Shown here: positions 1 to 7,743 of the stretch, one piece after another
How the letters are laid out: each line of letters begins with the position of its first letter
Position numbering within the stretch: position 1 is the stretch's first letter
Assembly: GCA_038040325.1 (NCBI GenBank)
Contig: JBBPIM010000008.1
Coordinates: 1 to 64,000 of the forward strand
DNA from: Mayfieldus profundus
GTDB taxonomy: Bacteria > Actinomycetota > Thermoleophilia > Solirubrobacterales > 70-9
Reading direction: 5' to 3'
DNA: 64,000 nt
The notes under the pieces: generated by a model
Databases searched by the model: none
Told to the model about the DNA's origin: nothing
Seen by the model: the letters and a program-made list of their open reading frames with translations, nothing else
Translations under genes and position numbers: made by a program

Positions 1-551
1 ATGGCTACGGCTGGGAGAAGCTGTTCAGCGAGCGCATGTGCCGCCATTACCTCGAGGACTTCGGCTTGGAGGCGCGGGTCGCCCGCTACCACAACGTCTA
101 CGGCCCGATCGGAACCTGGACGGGCGGGCGCGAGAAGGCTCCGGCGGCGATCTGCCGCAAGGTCGCAGAGGCCGTGCAGACCGAAGCGGGCGAGATCGAG
201 GTCTGGGGTGACGGGAAGCAGTCGCGCAGCTTCATGTACATCGACGACTGCGTGCGGGGCACGATCGAGGTGCTCGAGGGGCCCCGCATCGAGCCGATCA
301 ACCTCGGTAGCGCCGAGCTGGTGACGATCGACGAGCTGGTCGACGTCGTCGAGGAGATCGCCGGCGCGAGGCTGCAGCGCAACTACCGGCCCGACGCGCC
401 GCAGGGGGTGCGGGGGCGCAACTCGGACAACACCCGCTTCCGCGAGACCTACGGCTGGGAGCCGAGCATCAGCCTGCGCGACGGGCTGGAGACGACCTAC
501 GAGTGGATTTCGGGCCAGGTGGCCGCCGAGCTGGCCGCCCAGGCTTCCTGA
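1..551 (+). CDS. GDP-mannose 3,5-epimerase-like SDR, 5'-partial
   Basis: The C-terminal ~182 residues of an extended short-chain dehydrogenase/reductase; the reading frame (codons from base 3) is open to the left edge. The first visible residues hold the YxxxK catalytic pair (YGWEK), followed by RYHNVYGP and GTWTGGREKAPAA. The latter string is typical of plant-type GDP-mannose 3,5-epimerase (GME). A later WGDGKQSRSFMYIDD segment is in the usual sugar-nucleotide epimerase position. By family knowledge it would make GDP-L-galactose or GDP-L-gulose for surface polysaccharide, which fits the exopolysaccharide locus at 8-17 kb. It ends 14 bp from the convergent wall-hydrolase gene. Another NAD-dependent sugar epimerase is possible; the GTWxGGREKAPAA signature favours GME. 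Confidence 0.85.
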   Translation, partial: GYGWEKLFSERMCRHYLEDFGLEARVARYHNVYGPIGTWTGGREKAPAAICRKVAEAVQTEAGEIEVWGDGKQSRSFMYIDDCVRGTIEVLEGPRIEPINLGSAELVTIDELVDVVEEIAGARLQRNYRPDAPQGVRGRNSDNTRFRETYGWEPSISLRDGLETTYEWISGQVAAELAAQAS

Positions 552-565
552 GCCTCAACTCCCGC

Positions 566-1591
566 TCAGCCCGCGCAGACCCAGGCGCCCGGGCCCGAGT
601 CGGCCCAGATCTGGCCGGCGACCGTGTCCTGCTCTTCCTTTGACCCGTTCTGGGGCGAGCCGCTGCCGCCGTACAGCCCCCATGTCGAGGGAAGGATCTG
701 GTACGCGCCGCCGGCCCCGCTCGAGGGGTTGACGGCTCCGTAGTTGCCGCCCGACTCGCACATCACGATCGCCATCGGGATCGAGTAGGGGCCGCCGAGC
801 CACTCGCCCACCGTCTCCTGAGCCTGCTGGGCGCTGACCTGCTGCGCTCTTTCGATCTCGTCCATCCAGCCACTGATGTTGGAGCGAAGCTCGTTCAGCG
901 ACGCCGCCCGCGCGGCGCGGATTGCCGCCAGCTGCGCGGCCTCGGACTCGGCCTGAGCGCGCACGGCACTGATCTGGCTGCGCGCGGCGGCGATGCGCGC
1001 GTTGTAGGCATCCTGGCGGGCTTTCAGCTTCTCCACCACGCCGAGCTGGAACGCAACCGCGTCGCGCACCTGCTCCACCCTGTCCGCGAGCCGAGTGTCG
1101 GAGTCCTCGATCATCCGCAGGTAGTCGGTCCTGGTCAGCAGGTCGTCGAACCCGTCGGAGCCGAGCACCAGCGCGGTCGCGTCTGGAACCCCGCTCTTGT
1201 AGATCTCGACCAGCCGCGCGGCCAGGGCGGCCCGCGCCCGTCGCAGTCGCGCCTTCTCCACCGCCAGCCTCTGCCGGGCCCCCTCGACGCGGCGCCCGAG
1301 CTCGGCGGCACGCTGTTCGCCCACGGCGAGCAGGGCGCTGAGCTGGCGCTCGCGCGCCGCGGCCGCGGCCGCCTGCTGCTGCGCCGCGACCAGCTGCGCC
1401 TGCTTGGCCTCGAGGTCGCCGGCCAGGGCGCCGGCCTGGTTGCGCGCGTCGTCGACCTGCGACTGCAGGGCGCCGATTTCGGCTGCGGCGGCCGGCGCCA
1501 CCACAGCCAGCGCGCAGAGGGTCAGCGCGCAGAGGAACGGAAGCCGGCAGCGCCGGATCCGAGAGCCTGGTTTGGGACACACCCGATTCAT
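566..1591 (-). CDS. Secreted coiled-coil protein with transglycosylase-like domain
   Basis: 341 aa. There is an N-terminal signal peptide (basic start, hydrophobic FLCALTLCALAVVAPAAA). A long Ala/Gln/Arg-rich coiled coil follows (about residues 38-235). The C-terminal ~75 residues hold CESGGNYGAVNP and GAYQILPSTWGLYGG, the Rpf/transglycosylase-like fold with the catalytic Glu in CESGG. This resembles actinobacterial RipA/Rpf-type wall hydrolases whose coiled coil may control activity. A c-di-AMP riboswitch lies directly upstream. The ATG at 1591 has GAAGG immediately before it, with no spacing; the GTG at codon 4 (1582) has the same GAAGG nine bases upstream and is the better start (338 aa). 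Secretion and peptidoglycan cleavage are inferred from the family. Confidence 0.9.
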   Translation of the reverse strand: MNRVCPKPGSRIRRCRLPFLCALTLCALAVVAPAAAAEIGALQSQVDDARNQAGALAGDLEAKQAQLVAAQQQAAAAAARERQLSALLAVGEQRAAELGRRVEGARQRLAVEKARLRRARAALAARLVEIYKSGVPDATALVLGSDGFDDLLTRTDYLRMIEDSDTRLADRVEQVRDAVAFQLGVVEKLKARQDAYNARIAAARSQISAVRAQAESEAAQLAAIRAARAASLNELRSNISGWMDEIERAQQVSAQQAQETVGEWLGGPYSIPMAIVMCESGGNYGAVNPSSGAGGAYQILPSTWGLYGGSGSPQNGSKEEQDTVAGQIWADSGPGAWVCAG

Positions 1592-1594
1592 CCT

Positions 1595-1738
1595 TCAACG
1601 CCTGCGGGGTTAGCTGTCGGGCTCGCGCCGAAGGGATGGCGCTACGCGTCTGCGATTCGCCCCTGCGGCCGGCCCTGGGGCACGGCCACCGTGGTTCCCC
1701 CGCTCCCGAGCGGGACTAGGCGGCGCGCAACGTTAGCG
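1595..1738 (-). promoter_or_regulatory. c-di-AMP riboswitch (ydaO/yuaA type)
   Basis: On the minus strand the leader carries the conserved blocks of the ydaO-yuaA aptamer: GCGGGGGAACC near the 5' side and, at the 3' end, CCCGACAGCTAACCCCG followed by AGGCGTT. Paired segments lie between them (CCCGCT with AGCGGG; GGTGGCC with GGCCGGC). The aptamer ends at the Shine-Dalgarno (GAAGG) of the wall-hydrolase gene. By family knowledge these elements sense cyclic di-AMP, usually switch expression off, and in actinobacteria often precede wall-remodelling genes. Limits are approximate (about 5 nt). Confidence 0.93.
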
Positions 1739-1741
1739 AAG

Positions 1742-1769
1742 CCGTTAACGCACGCTCACCGGTTGACAA
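1742..1769 (-). promoter_or_regulatory. Possible promoter of the riboswitch leader
   Basis: On the minus strand a TTGTCA hexamer (1769-1764) is followed after 16 bp by TAACGG (1747-1742). Transcription would begin near 1735, where the aptamer starts. The -10 match is weak, so this is supported mainly by position. Confidence 0.35.
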
Positions 1770-1818
1770 TAAAACGCAATGAAAGTTGCGCTCAGGCGTG
1801 GCGCCAGGCGTGGATCTC

Positions 1819-1974
1819 TCAGCCCTCGGGAACGTCGCGGGCGGCGAGGTAAGCGCCGATCGCCGCCGCGGCCAGGGCAAAGCCAAACGCGAAGCGCAGC
1901 TGAGTGCCGTAGCGGCGGCGCACGAAGGCCACGCCAAGCCTTACCACCGCCTTGCCTATCGCCCGGTAGATCAC
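1819..1974 (-). CDS. Small membrane peptide coupled to argG (51 aa)
   Basis: A GTG at 1974 overlaps the argG stop as GTGA, the same coupling seen at argJ-argB, argB-argD and rpmI-rplT in this window. The 51-residue product has a basic N-terminal helix (VIYRAIGKAVVRLG), an FVRRRYG patch, one hydrophobic span (AFGFALAAAAIGAYLAA) and a short acidic tail, so it looks like a single-pass inner-membrane peptide. I recognise no family. The overlap and the codon-like composition argue that it is real. Role unknown; co-expression with argG is inferred. Confidence 0.6.
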   Translation of the reverse strand: MIYRAIGKAVVRLGVAFVRRRYGTQLRFAFGFALAAAAIGAYLAARDVPEG

Positions 1975-3284
1975 TGATCGTCTCCTTCCCCCTGGCGGCG
2001 GATCCTATGCGCCATCCGACTCTGCAGGGTGAACAGCTCGATGAAGCCGGGGCTGGCGTTCTGGGAGAAGTCCCCCCCGGACTCGCCGAAGCCGGCGAGG
2101 CTGCGGTCGTAAAGCGCGTAGGGGGAGGAGCGGGCCACCGCCACCACCGAGCCCTTGTAGAGCTTCACGGTGATCTCGCCGGTCACGTGGCTGTTCGCCG
2201 ACTCCATGTAGGCGTCGAGGTCGCCGCGCAGGGGCTCGAGCCAGAGCCCCGCGTAGCAGAGGTAGGCCCAGTGATTCTCCAGCGCCGCCTTGAAGTTGTT
2301 CTGATGGATCGTCGAGACCAGCTTCTCCAGCTCGCGGTGGGCGGTGAGGACGATCGCCGCGGCCGGAACCTCGTAGAGGTCGCGCACCTTGAGGCCGACG
2401 ATGCGGTCTTCGATGTGGTCGACGATGCCGACGCCGTGGCGCTGGCCGATCTCCGCCGCGCGCTCGAGCAGCTCAACGAGTCCGAGCTGGAGGCCGTCCA
2501 GCGCCACCGGCCGTCCGGCCTCGAAGCCGACCCGCAGCAGCTGCGACTCGTCGGGCGCCTCCTCGGGCCGAGTGACCAGCTGAAAGACGTCGTCGGCCGG
2601 CGGCGCCTCTAGATCCTCGATCGAGCCGCCCTCCGAGGAGCGGCCCCACAGGTTGTCGTCGATCGAGTACGGAGGCGCCTCGGTCCCGCCCTTGACCGGG
2701 ATCCGGTGCTCACGGGCGTAGGCGACCTCCTCCTCGCGTCCCATCTTCCATTCGCGCACCGGCGCGATCACCTTCAGATCGGGATCGAGGGTAGCCACGG
2801 TGCCCTCGAGGCGCACCTGGTCGTTGCCCTTTCCGGTGCAGCCGTGGGCGATCGTGTCGCAGCCGGCGCGGCGCGCGTGCTCCACACCCAGCCTGGCGAT
2901 CAGCGGCCGGCCCAGCGCGGTGAACAGCGGATACCCGCCCCCGTAGAGCGCGTTGGCGCGGATCGCCGGCAGCACGTAGCGCTCGGCGAACTCCTCGCGC
3001 GCATCGACCACGATGGTTTCCACCGCACCGAGCTGCTCGGCCTTGCCGGTGACCACGCCGTAGTCCTCGCCGGGCTGGCCGAGGTTGATCGTCAGCGTCA
3101 CCACCTCGGCGTCGTAGGTTTCCTGGATCCAGCGCAGCATCACGCTCGTGTCGAGCCCCCCCGAATAGAGCAGCAGCACGCGCCCCACCTGGGCGGGGTC
3201 GGCCTCATAGGAAGCGATGCGCTGGTGCTCGGCCACGATCGGCGCGAAGTCTCGCACGCCTGCCACACTTCGGCCCGATGTCAA
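1971..3284 (-). CDS. argG: Argininosuccinate synthase
   Basis: 437 aa. ATP-dependent condensation of citrulline and aspartate, the penultimate step of arginine synthesis. The PP-loop SGGLDTS is at about residues 41-47, followed by TLTINLGQPGEDYG, a HGCTGKGNDQVR segment (citrulline/aspartate site) and a C-terminal arm. The start is uncertain: TTG at 3284 gives ~35 extra residues before the first beta strand compared with the usual family start, and would overlap the divergent sortase start by 7 bp. GTG at 3266 or 3257 are alternatives. It lies 14 kb from the argCJBD run, so the arginine genes are split. A 51-aa peptide is coupled downstream. Confidence 0.95.
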   Translation of the reverse strand: MTSGRSVAGVRDFAPIVAEHQRIASYEADPAQVGRVLLLYSGGLDTSVMLRWIQETYDAEVVTLTINLGQPGEDYGVVTGKAEQLGAVETIVVDAREEFAERYVLPAIRANALYGGGYPLFTALGRPLIARLGVEHARRAGCDTIAHGCTGKGNDQVRLEGTVATLDPDLKVIAPVREWKMGREEEVAYAREHRIPVKGGTEAPPYSIDDNLWGRSSEGGSIEDLEAPPADDVFQLVTRPEEAPDESQLLRVGFEAGRPVALDGLQLGLVELLERAAEIGQRHGVGIVDHIEDRIVGLKVRDLYEVPAAAIVLTAHRELEKLVSTIHQNNFKAALENHWAYLCYAGLWLEPLRGDLDAYMESANSHVTGEITVKLYKGSVVAVARSSPYALYDRSLAGFGESGGDFSQNASPGFIELFTLQSRMAHRIRRQGEGDDQ

Positions 3285-3976
3285 GGGTGGCCCGGATCAT
3301 CTCGACCGCGCTGATCACCGCGGGCCTCGTCGTACTCGCCGACGTCGGCCTGACGCTCGCCTACAAGGAGCCGATCTCCTCGCTGTACGGCCAGCTCAAG
3401 CAGAACGCCGCCGCCGACCAGCTGGCCGACCTGGAGTCGCGCTACCCGACCGCCGCCGACCTCCGCGCGATCGCCGGCGTGCGGGGCGCGGAGGGCAGGG
3501 CGAAGATCCTCGCCAGCCGCTTCCGCAAGCAGGTGACGCGTGGCGAGGCGATCGGGCGCATCCGTATCCCGAGCATCGACATCAGCACCGTGGTGGTGCA
3601 GGGGACCGACACCGCGAGCCTGCAGATGGGCCCCGGTCACTATCCCGAGACGCCGTTTCCGGGCGAAGGCGGCACCTCGGCGATCGCCGGGCACCGCACC
3701 ACCTACCTGGCGCCCTTCCGACACATCGACGCGATCGACACGGGCGACGAGATCACCCTCGAGATGCCCTACGCGACCTTCACCTACAGGGTGGAGAAGT
3801 CGGAGATCGTCGACGACGCCGCGGTGCAGATCGTCCACAAGGTCGGCTACGAGCGGCTGGTGCTGACGGCCTGCCACCCGCTCTACAGCGCCGCCCAGCG
3901 CTATGCGGTGTTCGGACGCGTCACCGACATCGCGATATTCGACGCGGCGCGCGGCGGGCGCTGGCCCGCGAACTAG
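3278..3976 (+). CDS. Class E-type sortase
   Basis: 232 aa. An N-terminal membrane anchor (IISTALITAGLVVLADVG) is followed by a linker and the sortase beta barrel. The catalytic triad is visible: His139 in AGHRTTYLAPF, Cys199 in LTACHP and Arg208 in QRYAVFGR. The GHRTTY and TACHP forms fit the class D/E group of actinobacteria. By family it cleaves a sorting motif between Thr and Gly and attaches proteins to the wall or polymerises pilins. The small LPFTG protein at 7.7-8.1 kb is the only obvious substrate in the window. The start lies inside the possible 5' end of argG, so expression probably starts from a shared divergent region. Confidence 0.92.
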   Translation: MSRVARIISTALITAGLVVLADVGLTLAYKEPISSLYGQLKQNAAADQLADLESRYPTAADLRAIAGVRGAEGRAKILASRFRKQVTRGEAIGRIRIPSIDISTVVVQGTDTASLQMGPGHYPETPFPGEGGTSAIAGHRTTYLAPFRHIDAIDTGDEITLEMPYATFTYRVEKSEIVDDAAVQIVHKVGYERLVLTACHPLYSAAQRYAVFGRVTDIAIFDAARGGRWPAN

Positions 3977-4034
3977 CTCGCTGCTCGCTGCTCGCTGCTC
4001 GGATCTAGCAATCGAGGAGCGAGGAGCCAGGAGC
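3976..4034. repeat. Two 7-bp tandem repeat tracts, imperfect inverted pair
   Basis: Starting at the last base of the sortase stop codon are three full copies and a partial copy of GCTCGCT (3976-4001). After 12 bp come GAGGAGC, GAGGAGC and CAGGAGC (4014-4034). Read on one strand both are heptamers of the cyclic form GAGNNRC. The two halves can pair only partly (four of seven bases per unit). They lie between convergent genes, so they could act as a bidirectional terminator. Related tracts occur at 20439-20466 and 60112-60146. Confidence 0.8.
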
Positions 4035-4038
4035 GAAC

Positions 4039-4395
4039 CTACGGAGCCGGGACCCCGCCGCTGCCGCCGTCGGTGGGCTCGGTTGCCGTGGTCGTGCTCG
4101 TCGTGGTCTCGGTCGGCTCGGTGGTCTCGGTCGTATCGGTGCTCTGGGTGGTCTCGGTGGTGGTCGGCTCGGTGGTCTCGGTGGTGGTCGGCTCGGTGGT
4201 CGGCAGCGTGGTGGGGGCGCTGGTTGTCTCGCCATCACCGCTGCCGTCGCTTGCGATCACCACCACCGCCACGATCAGGCCGACGATCACCGCCACGAGC
4301 CCCGCAATCAGGAAGCGGGTGTTCGAGCCGGAGCCGCCGCCCGGGGGAGGGCCCGGCGGGTCCTCCCCCATCATCCTGGTGGGATCCTCGTGCAC
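4039..4395 (-). CDS. Membrane-anchored Thr/Glu-rich stalk protein
   Basis: About 118 aa from a GTG at 4395, five bases before the stop of the upstream coiled-coil gene is reached (ATG at 4374 is an alternative). A Pro/Gly-rich cytoplasmic segment precedes one transmembrane helix (FLIAGLVAVIVGLIVAVVVIA). The rest is a low-complexity Thr/Glu/Pro tail with repeated TTETTEP-like units, ending in Gly/Pro-rich sequence. Such tails in actinobacteria are often O-glycosylated wall-spanning stalks. No enzymatic domain is visible. It is last in a run of minus-strand genes with the coiled-coil proteins. Function unknown. Confidence 0.72.
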   Translation of the reverse strand: MHEDPTRMMGEDPPGPPPGGGSGSNTRFLIAGLVAVIVGLIVAVVVIASDGSGDGETTSAPTTLPTTEPTTTETTEPTTTETTQSTDTTETTEPTETTTSTTTATEPTDGGSGGVPAP

Positions 4396-4399
4396 AGCG

Positions 4400-5176
4400 C
4401 TATTCGGGTCCGAGGATGCCGTCGAGGATCGGTGCGGCATCCTCGATGCCGAACTCGGTGCGAAGCCTGTGCTCGATCTCGACCCTGCTGCTGCCCGCCA
4501 CCGCCATCTGGGTGGCCAGCAACCGCGCCCCGTCGGAGAAGGCGCCCCTGCCTCCGGGCGGGGCGGGGCGATCGCCGATCGGCGAGGCGCCGGGAGCCGC
4601 CCGGTCGAAGCGCGGATCGGCGGCCGGAGGCGGGCTCACCGGCGGCGGCTGGGGCGCCCCCTGCGGGCTCACCGGCGGCGGCGCCCCCTGCGGGCTCACC
4701 GGCGGAGGGGATGCGGGCGGCACCGCCTGCAGGCTCGGGCCTTCGGGCTCGACGGGCTGCAGGTGGGGGGCGCCGCGGCCGGCGGCTTCGTGGCCCGCCG
4801 GAGCCGTTCCCGCCGAGGGGGCGGTCAGGTCCGGGCGGCCGGAAGTGTCGATCTGGTGTCGGGCGCTGTCCAGCGCGGCGATCAGCCCATCGGACTGGCG
4901 CTTGACCGTCTCGGCCTGCTGGAGCAGCGAGTCGGTCAGATCGGACATCGCACGCACCCGCTGGTCGGCAAGGTGGTCGGCCCGCTCCCGCGACTGCTCG
5001 AGATAGCGGTGCGCCTGCACCTCGGCGTCCTCGATGATCCCGGCGGCCGCCTTCTCGGCGGCCTCGATGATCACCTTGATGCGGTCGGTCGCGGTCGAAA
5101 CCGACTCACGCAGCGGCGAGGAGGCCTCCGGGGGCCTGTCGCCATGATCCCCTGGGGGTGTGGGTGGATCGTGCAT
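4400..5176 (-). CDS. DivIVA-like coiled-coil protein with Pro-rich linker
   Basis: 258 aa from ATG 5176 (an upstream in-frame extension would overlap the preceding gene). Residues ~20-105 form a long coiled coil rich in Ala, Glu and Arg. A Pro/Gln/Gly-rich linker with PPVSPQGAP repeats follows. The ~40-residue C-terminal module has the pattern LLATQMAVAG...IEHRLRTEFGIED. The same coiled coil plus C-terminal module occurs in the protein at 46373-47077 (VLALQQLIAG...IETRLREDFGIED), so the two are paralogs. The DivIVA resemblance is by architecture; a polar or septal scaffold role is inference. It sits in a run with two other coiled-coil genes. Confidence 0.8.
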   Translation of the reverse strand: MHDPPTPPGDHGDRPPEASSPLRESVSTATDRIKVIIEAAEKAAAGIIEDAEVQAHRYLEQSRERADHLADQRVRAMSDLTDSLLQQAETVKRQSDGLIAALDSARHQIDTSGRPDLTAPSAGTAPAGHEAAGRGAPHLQPVEPEGPSLQAVPPASPPPVSPQGAPPPVSPQGAPQPPPVSPPPAADPRFDRAAPGASPIGDRPAPPGGRGAFSDGARLLATQMAVAGSSRVEIEHRLRTEFGIEDAAPILDGILGPE

Positions 5177-5226
5177 CGGCAAGAGGTTGGTTCGCCGCGG
5201 CGCGGCGCTCCTCCTTCCCGGCGATT

Positions 5227-5835
5227 CTACGCTGCTCCGCGCCAGAAGCGGCGCCACCAGGAAGACCAACGACCCTCTGAAGCGTCCCCGGCGGCCGGAG
5301 CCTCGGAGGGCACCACGCGGCGAGGCTCGGGCGCCATCGATTGCTGCGGCATGGGCGTCGGAGGCAGGGGCGCGTCGGACAAGTCGTGGGAGATCGTCAT
5401 CCGCCGCCGCTCGCTGACCGTCACCCTGATCTGGTTTTCGGCTCCGTCCTGGTCATCGGAGAAATCGTTCTCGTCGTCGCCGATGACGCGATTGAGCTCC
5501 GCGTCGGCGGAGTCGAGCACCTCGAGCAGCCCCTCGAACCGGATCGCCAGGGCGGTAACGCGGTCGATCAGCTCCGCCCTGAGCAGAATCAGCTGGCGAC
5601 GGCGATCCCGCGCCATCTCGCGAACGTGGCGGTCGGTGCGCCCCGACATCCTCTCCGCCTCCGCCTCGGCGCGCTGCTCGATCGCGGCCAGTTCGCGCTC
5701 GGTGACCAGGACGATGCGATCCAGCGGCGACATCGCATCGTCGTTCGCATCCTCGGCGCCAGGCCTCCCGGCGGCCGCATCCTCGGCGCCCGGTTCTCCC
5801 GCCTTCGAGTCGTCCCTTTTCGGCTCGCCTTCCAT
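5227..5835 (-). CDS. Coiled-coil protein with Trp/Arg-rich C terminus (copy A)
   Basis: 202 aa. An acidic, Ala/Gly-rich N terminus (GEPGAEDAAAGRPGAED) precedes a coiled coil (about 40-130) of the form LDRIVLVTERELAAIEQRAE. A short beta-like segment (IRVTVSERRRMTISHDL) and a Pro-rich linker follow, and the protein ends WWRRFWRGAA, a basic aromatic tail suited to membrane surface binding. The next gene upstream (5902-6432) has the same order of parts and ends WWRRWLREAA, so these are tandem paralogs. No family recognised. Probably co-transcribed with its neighbours. Confidence 0.78.
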   Translation of the reverse strand: MEGEPKRDDSKAGEPGAEDAAAGRPGAEDANDDAMSPLDRIVLVTERELAAIEQRAEAEAERMSGRTDRHVREMARDRRRQLILLRAELIDRVTALAIRFEGLLEVLDSADAELNRVIGDDENDFSDDQDGAENQIRVTVSERRRMTISHDLSDAPLPPTPMPQQSMAPEPRRVVPSEAPAAGDASEGRWSSWWRRFWRGAA

Positions 5836-5901
5836 GGTCGGATCGCCAGCGTGGCGATCCGGATCAAGCTTACTCCGGCGTTGCAGGCCTTTCCCGGAGA
5901 T

Positions 5902-6432
5902 TCAGGCCGCCTCGCGCAGCCAGCGCCGCCACCACCGGCGTCGCCGCTTCGGGGTTTCAACGGGCGCGGGCGAAGCCGCCGCGGGGCCGGAGGGCTCCTC
6001 GTGGGAAACGGTGAACCTCGCCCGCTCGCGCAGGGTGAGATGGATCGCGCTGCGCCAGTGAGCTTCGCGCGCGTCGCGGACCGGCTCCGGCTGGCCGGCG
6101 CGACGGGCAAGCTCGCGTTCCGCCGCGTCCAGCATCTCGATCACGGCCTCGAAGCGGACCGCGAGCGCCAACGCCCTGGCCTCGAGCTCAGCCCGCAGCT
6201 CGGCGATGCGGCTGCGCCGCTCCAGTGCCAGGTCGCGGGTCCGGCGCTCGGCGTCCTCGCCGATCTCGCGGGCTCCGGTGTGAGCCCGTTGGCGGATCGA
6301 GGCCAGCTCATCCTCGGTCGACAGCAGGATCCGCCCGATCGCGCGGCTTCCCTCGGCGGCCACATCCGGCTCGCCCACCGCGTGTGCCAGCAACGGCTCG
6401 ATAGCGGCAGCGCGTTCGCGCTCCAGGCCCAT
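5902..6432 (-). CDS. Coiled-coil protein with Trp/Arg-rich C terminus (copy B)
   Basis: 176 aa, first gene of the minus-strand coiled-coil run. A coiled coil at ~30-120 (LSTEDELASIRQRAHTGA, then repeated RR/EL heptads) is followed by IHLTLRERARFTVSHEE and the basic aromatic tail RRWWRRWLREAA. It parallels the gene at 5227-5835 across its full length, with a shorter N terminus. Divergently arranged with the membrane protein starting at 6495; the 62-bp gap must hold both promoters. Function unknown; membrane-associated scaffold is inferred. Confidence 0.78.
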   Translation of the reverse strand: MGLERERAAAIEPLLAHAVGEPDVAAEGSRAIGRILLSTEDELASIRQRAHTGAREIGEDAERRTRDLALERRSRIAELRAELEARALALAVRFEAVIEMLDAAERELARRAGQPEPVRDAREAHWRSAIHLTLRERARFTVSHEEPSGPAAASPAPVETPKRRRRWWRRWLREAA

Positions 6433-6494
6433 TGCCGGCGATTGTCCATCACGAACCGGTCGTAACGGCGGGCACGTCCTCTACCGTTAGCTGT

Positions 6495-7691
6495 ATGGAG
6501 GCGAGCCGCCCGCAGCCCGCTCTGCTGGAAGGCCTCAGCCGGTTCCTGATCAGGCACGAACCCTGCGGCGCAGGGTTCGACGTCGCCCACCCGGCCGGCC
6601 TGGGCGGCGGTCGCGTCTCGATCACCTGCCGGGGGTGCGGCGCCCGTCACGATTACGCAACGGCGACCATCGAGGTCGAGCGCGAGGTGCGGATCGAGCC
6701 GGGGTCGCCCGCCCCGCCCGCCGACCGGCCCGTGCCGGCAGCAATCGCCACCGGCGGGGCCGTACATGGTGAGGCCGCGGATGCCGGGATCGCGGCGGGA
6801 GCAAACGTAGAGCCGGCGGCGGGCGCCGTTGCCGACCCGCAGACCACGGCGGCGCCAGAACGAGCCTGGCATTCACACACGGACCGGCTCGAGCCCCCGG
6901 CCGGAATGCCGCAGCCGCCCTCCGGGCCCGGCCCCGTGCCGCCGATCGGAATGCCGCCCCGCGCACGCATGCACCGCTGGTGGCAATCGCCGAACGCCAC
7001 CGTTGCCCTGATCGCCGTTGCGGTTCTGGCCCTGGCGCTGGCCGGCCTGCGGATCGGCACCGCAGACGAGCAGACGGCCTCCGACGAGACTGCCGCCCCC
7101 TCCCCTCCGGCGCCCGCGATCGGCTCGGGTGCGCCGGCCGGGGCGCTGAACAGCGCCGGCCAGGCGGGCTCGGGAGACGAGGGGACTGCCGCAGACAACG
7201 GGGCGGCGGGCAGCGAGGAAGCCGGCGGAAGCGAGGGGGCTGCGGCAGGCGAAGGCGCGGCGAAGCCGGCCGCCCCGCGGACGACGCTACTTCGAACCCA
7301 GCGCTATTCGGTGAGGCTGCCGCGCGGCTGGTCACAGCGAAGCGCCGGGGGCGGGCTGCTGCTGCAGCCGCGCTCCGCGACCTCCGCCGCGCAGGTGCAG
7401 ATCTTCTACCAGCAGGCCCCCACCCTCACCCTGGCGTCGATGGTCGAGCGCACGGCCGAGCTGCTGCGGTCGCGCAACCCCGGCGCGGCACTCACGGCAA
7501 CCCGGCGGCTGCGGCTGGGTCGCGGCGAAGGCTTCGAGCTGGGCGCTCGCAGTCCGGGGCATTCGGAGACCGCAGTGGGGATCGCGCGCGGCTCCTACCG
7601 CTACCTGCTGCTGCGCAGAATCGCCCACGACGCCCCGCTGCGAGCGAGGCGGGAAGCCGCCGCGATCGAGCGAAGCCTCAGCATCCGGTAG
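6495..7691 (+). CDS. Membrane protein: Cys-rich N-domain, TM, PsbP/LpqN-like domain
   Basis: 398 aa from ATG 6495 (an earlier ATG at 6432 would overlap the divergent gene). The N-terminal ~55 residues include HEPCGAGF and CRGCGARHDY, a possible incomplete zinc ribbon. Then come an Ala/Pro-rich linker, one transmembrane helix (VALIAVAVLALALAGLRI, about 180-200), a Gly/Ala/Glu-rich linker and a C-terminal ~140-residue extracytoplasmic domain starting near RYSVRLPRGW. The latter looks like the PsbP/Mog1 fold found in actinobacterial lipoproteins such as LpqN; that assignment is by pattern only. It may link cytoplasmic coiled-coil partners to the envelope. Confidence 0.72.
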   Translation: MEASRPQPALLEGLSRFLIRHEPCGAGFDVAHPAGLGGGRVSITCRGCGARHDYATATIEVEREVRIEPGSPAPPADRPVPAAIATGGAVHGEAADAGIAAGANVEPAAGAVADPQTTAAPERAWHSHTDRLEPPAGMPQPPSGPGPVPPIGMPPRARMHRWWQSPNATVALIAVAVLALALAGLRIGTADEQTASDETAAPSPPAPAIGSGAPAGALNSAGQAGSGDEGTAADNGAAGSEEAGGSEGAAAGEGAAKPAAPRTTLLRTQRYSVRLPRGWSQRSAGGGLLLQPRSATSAAQVQIFYQQAPTLTLASMVERTAELLRSRNPGAALTATRRLRLGRGEGFELGARSPGHSETAVGIARGSYRYLLLRRIAHDAPLRARREAAAIERSLSIR

Positions 7692-7743
7692 CGACCGCAA
7701 GACCGGGTCGAGATCGCGTGAAGGCGGGAGAGCTGGGGAGCGC

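Noticed and set aside
1763..1791. Plus-strand TTGACA at 1763
   Set aside because: No matching -10 at 16-18 bp and no plus-strand gene follows.
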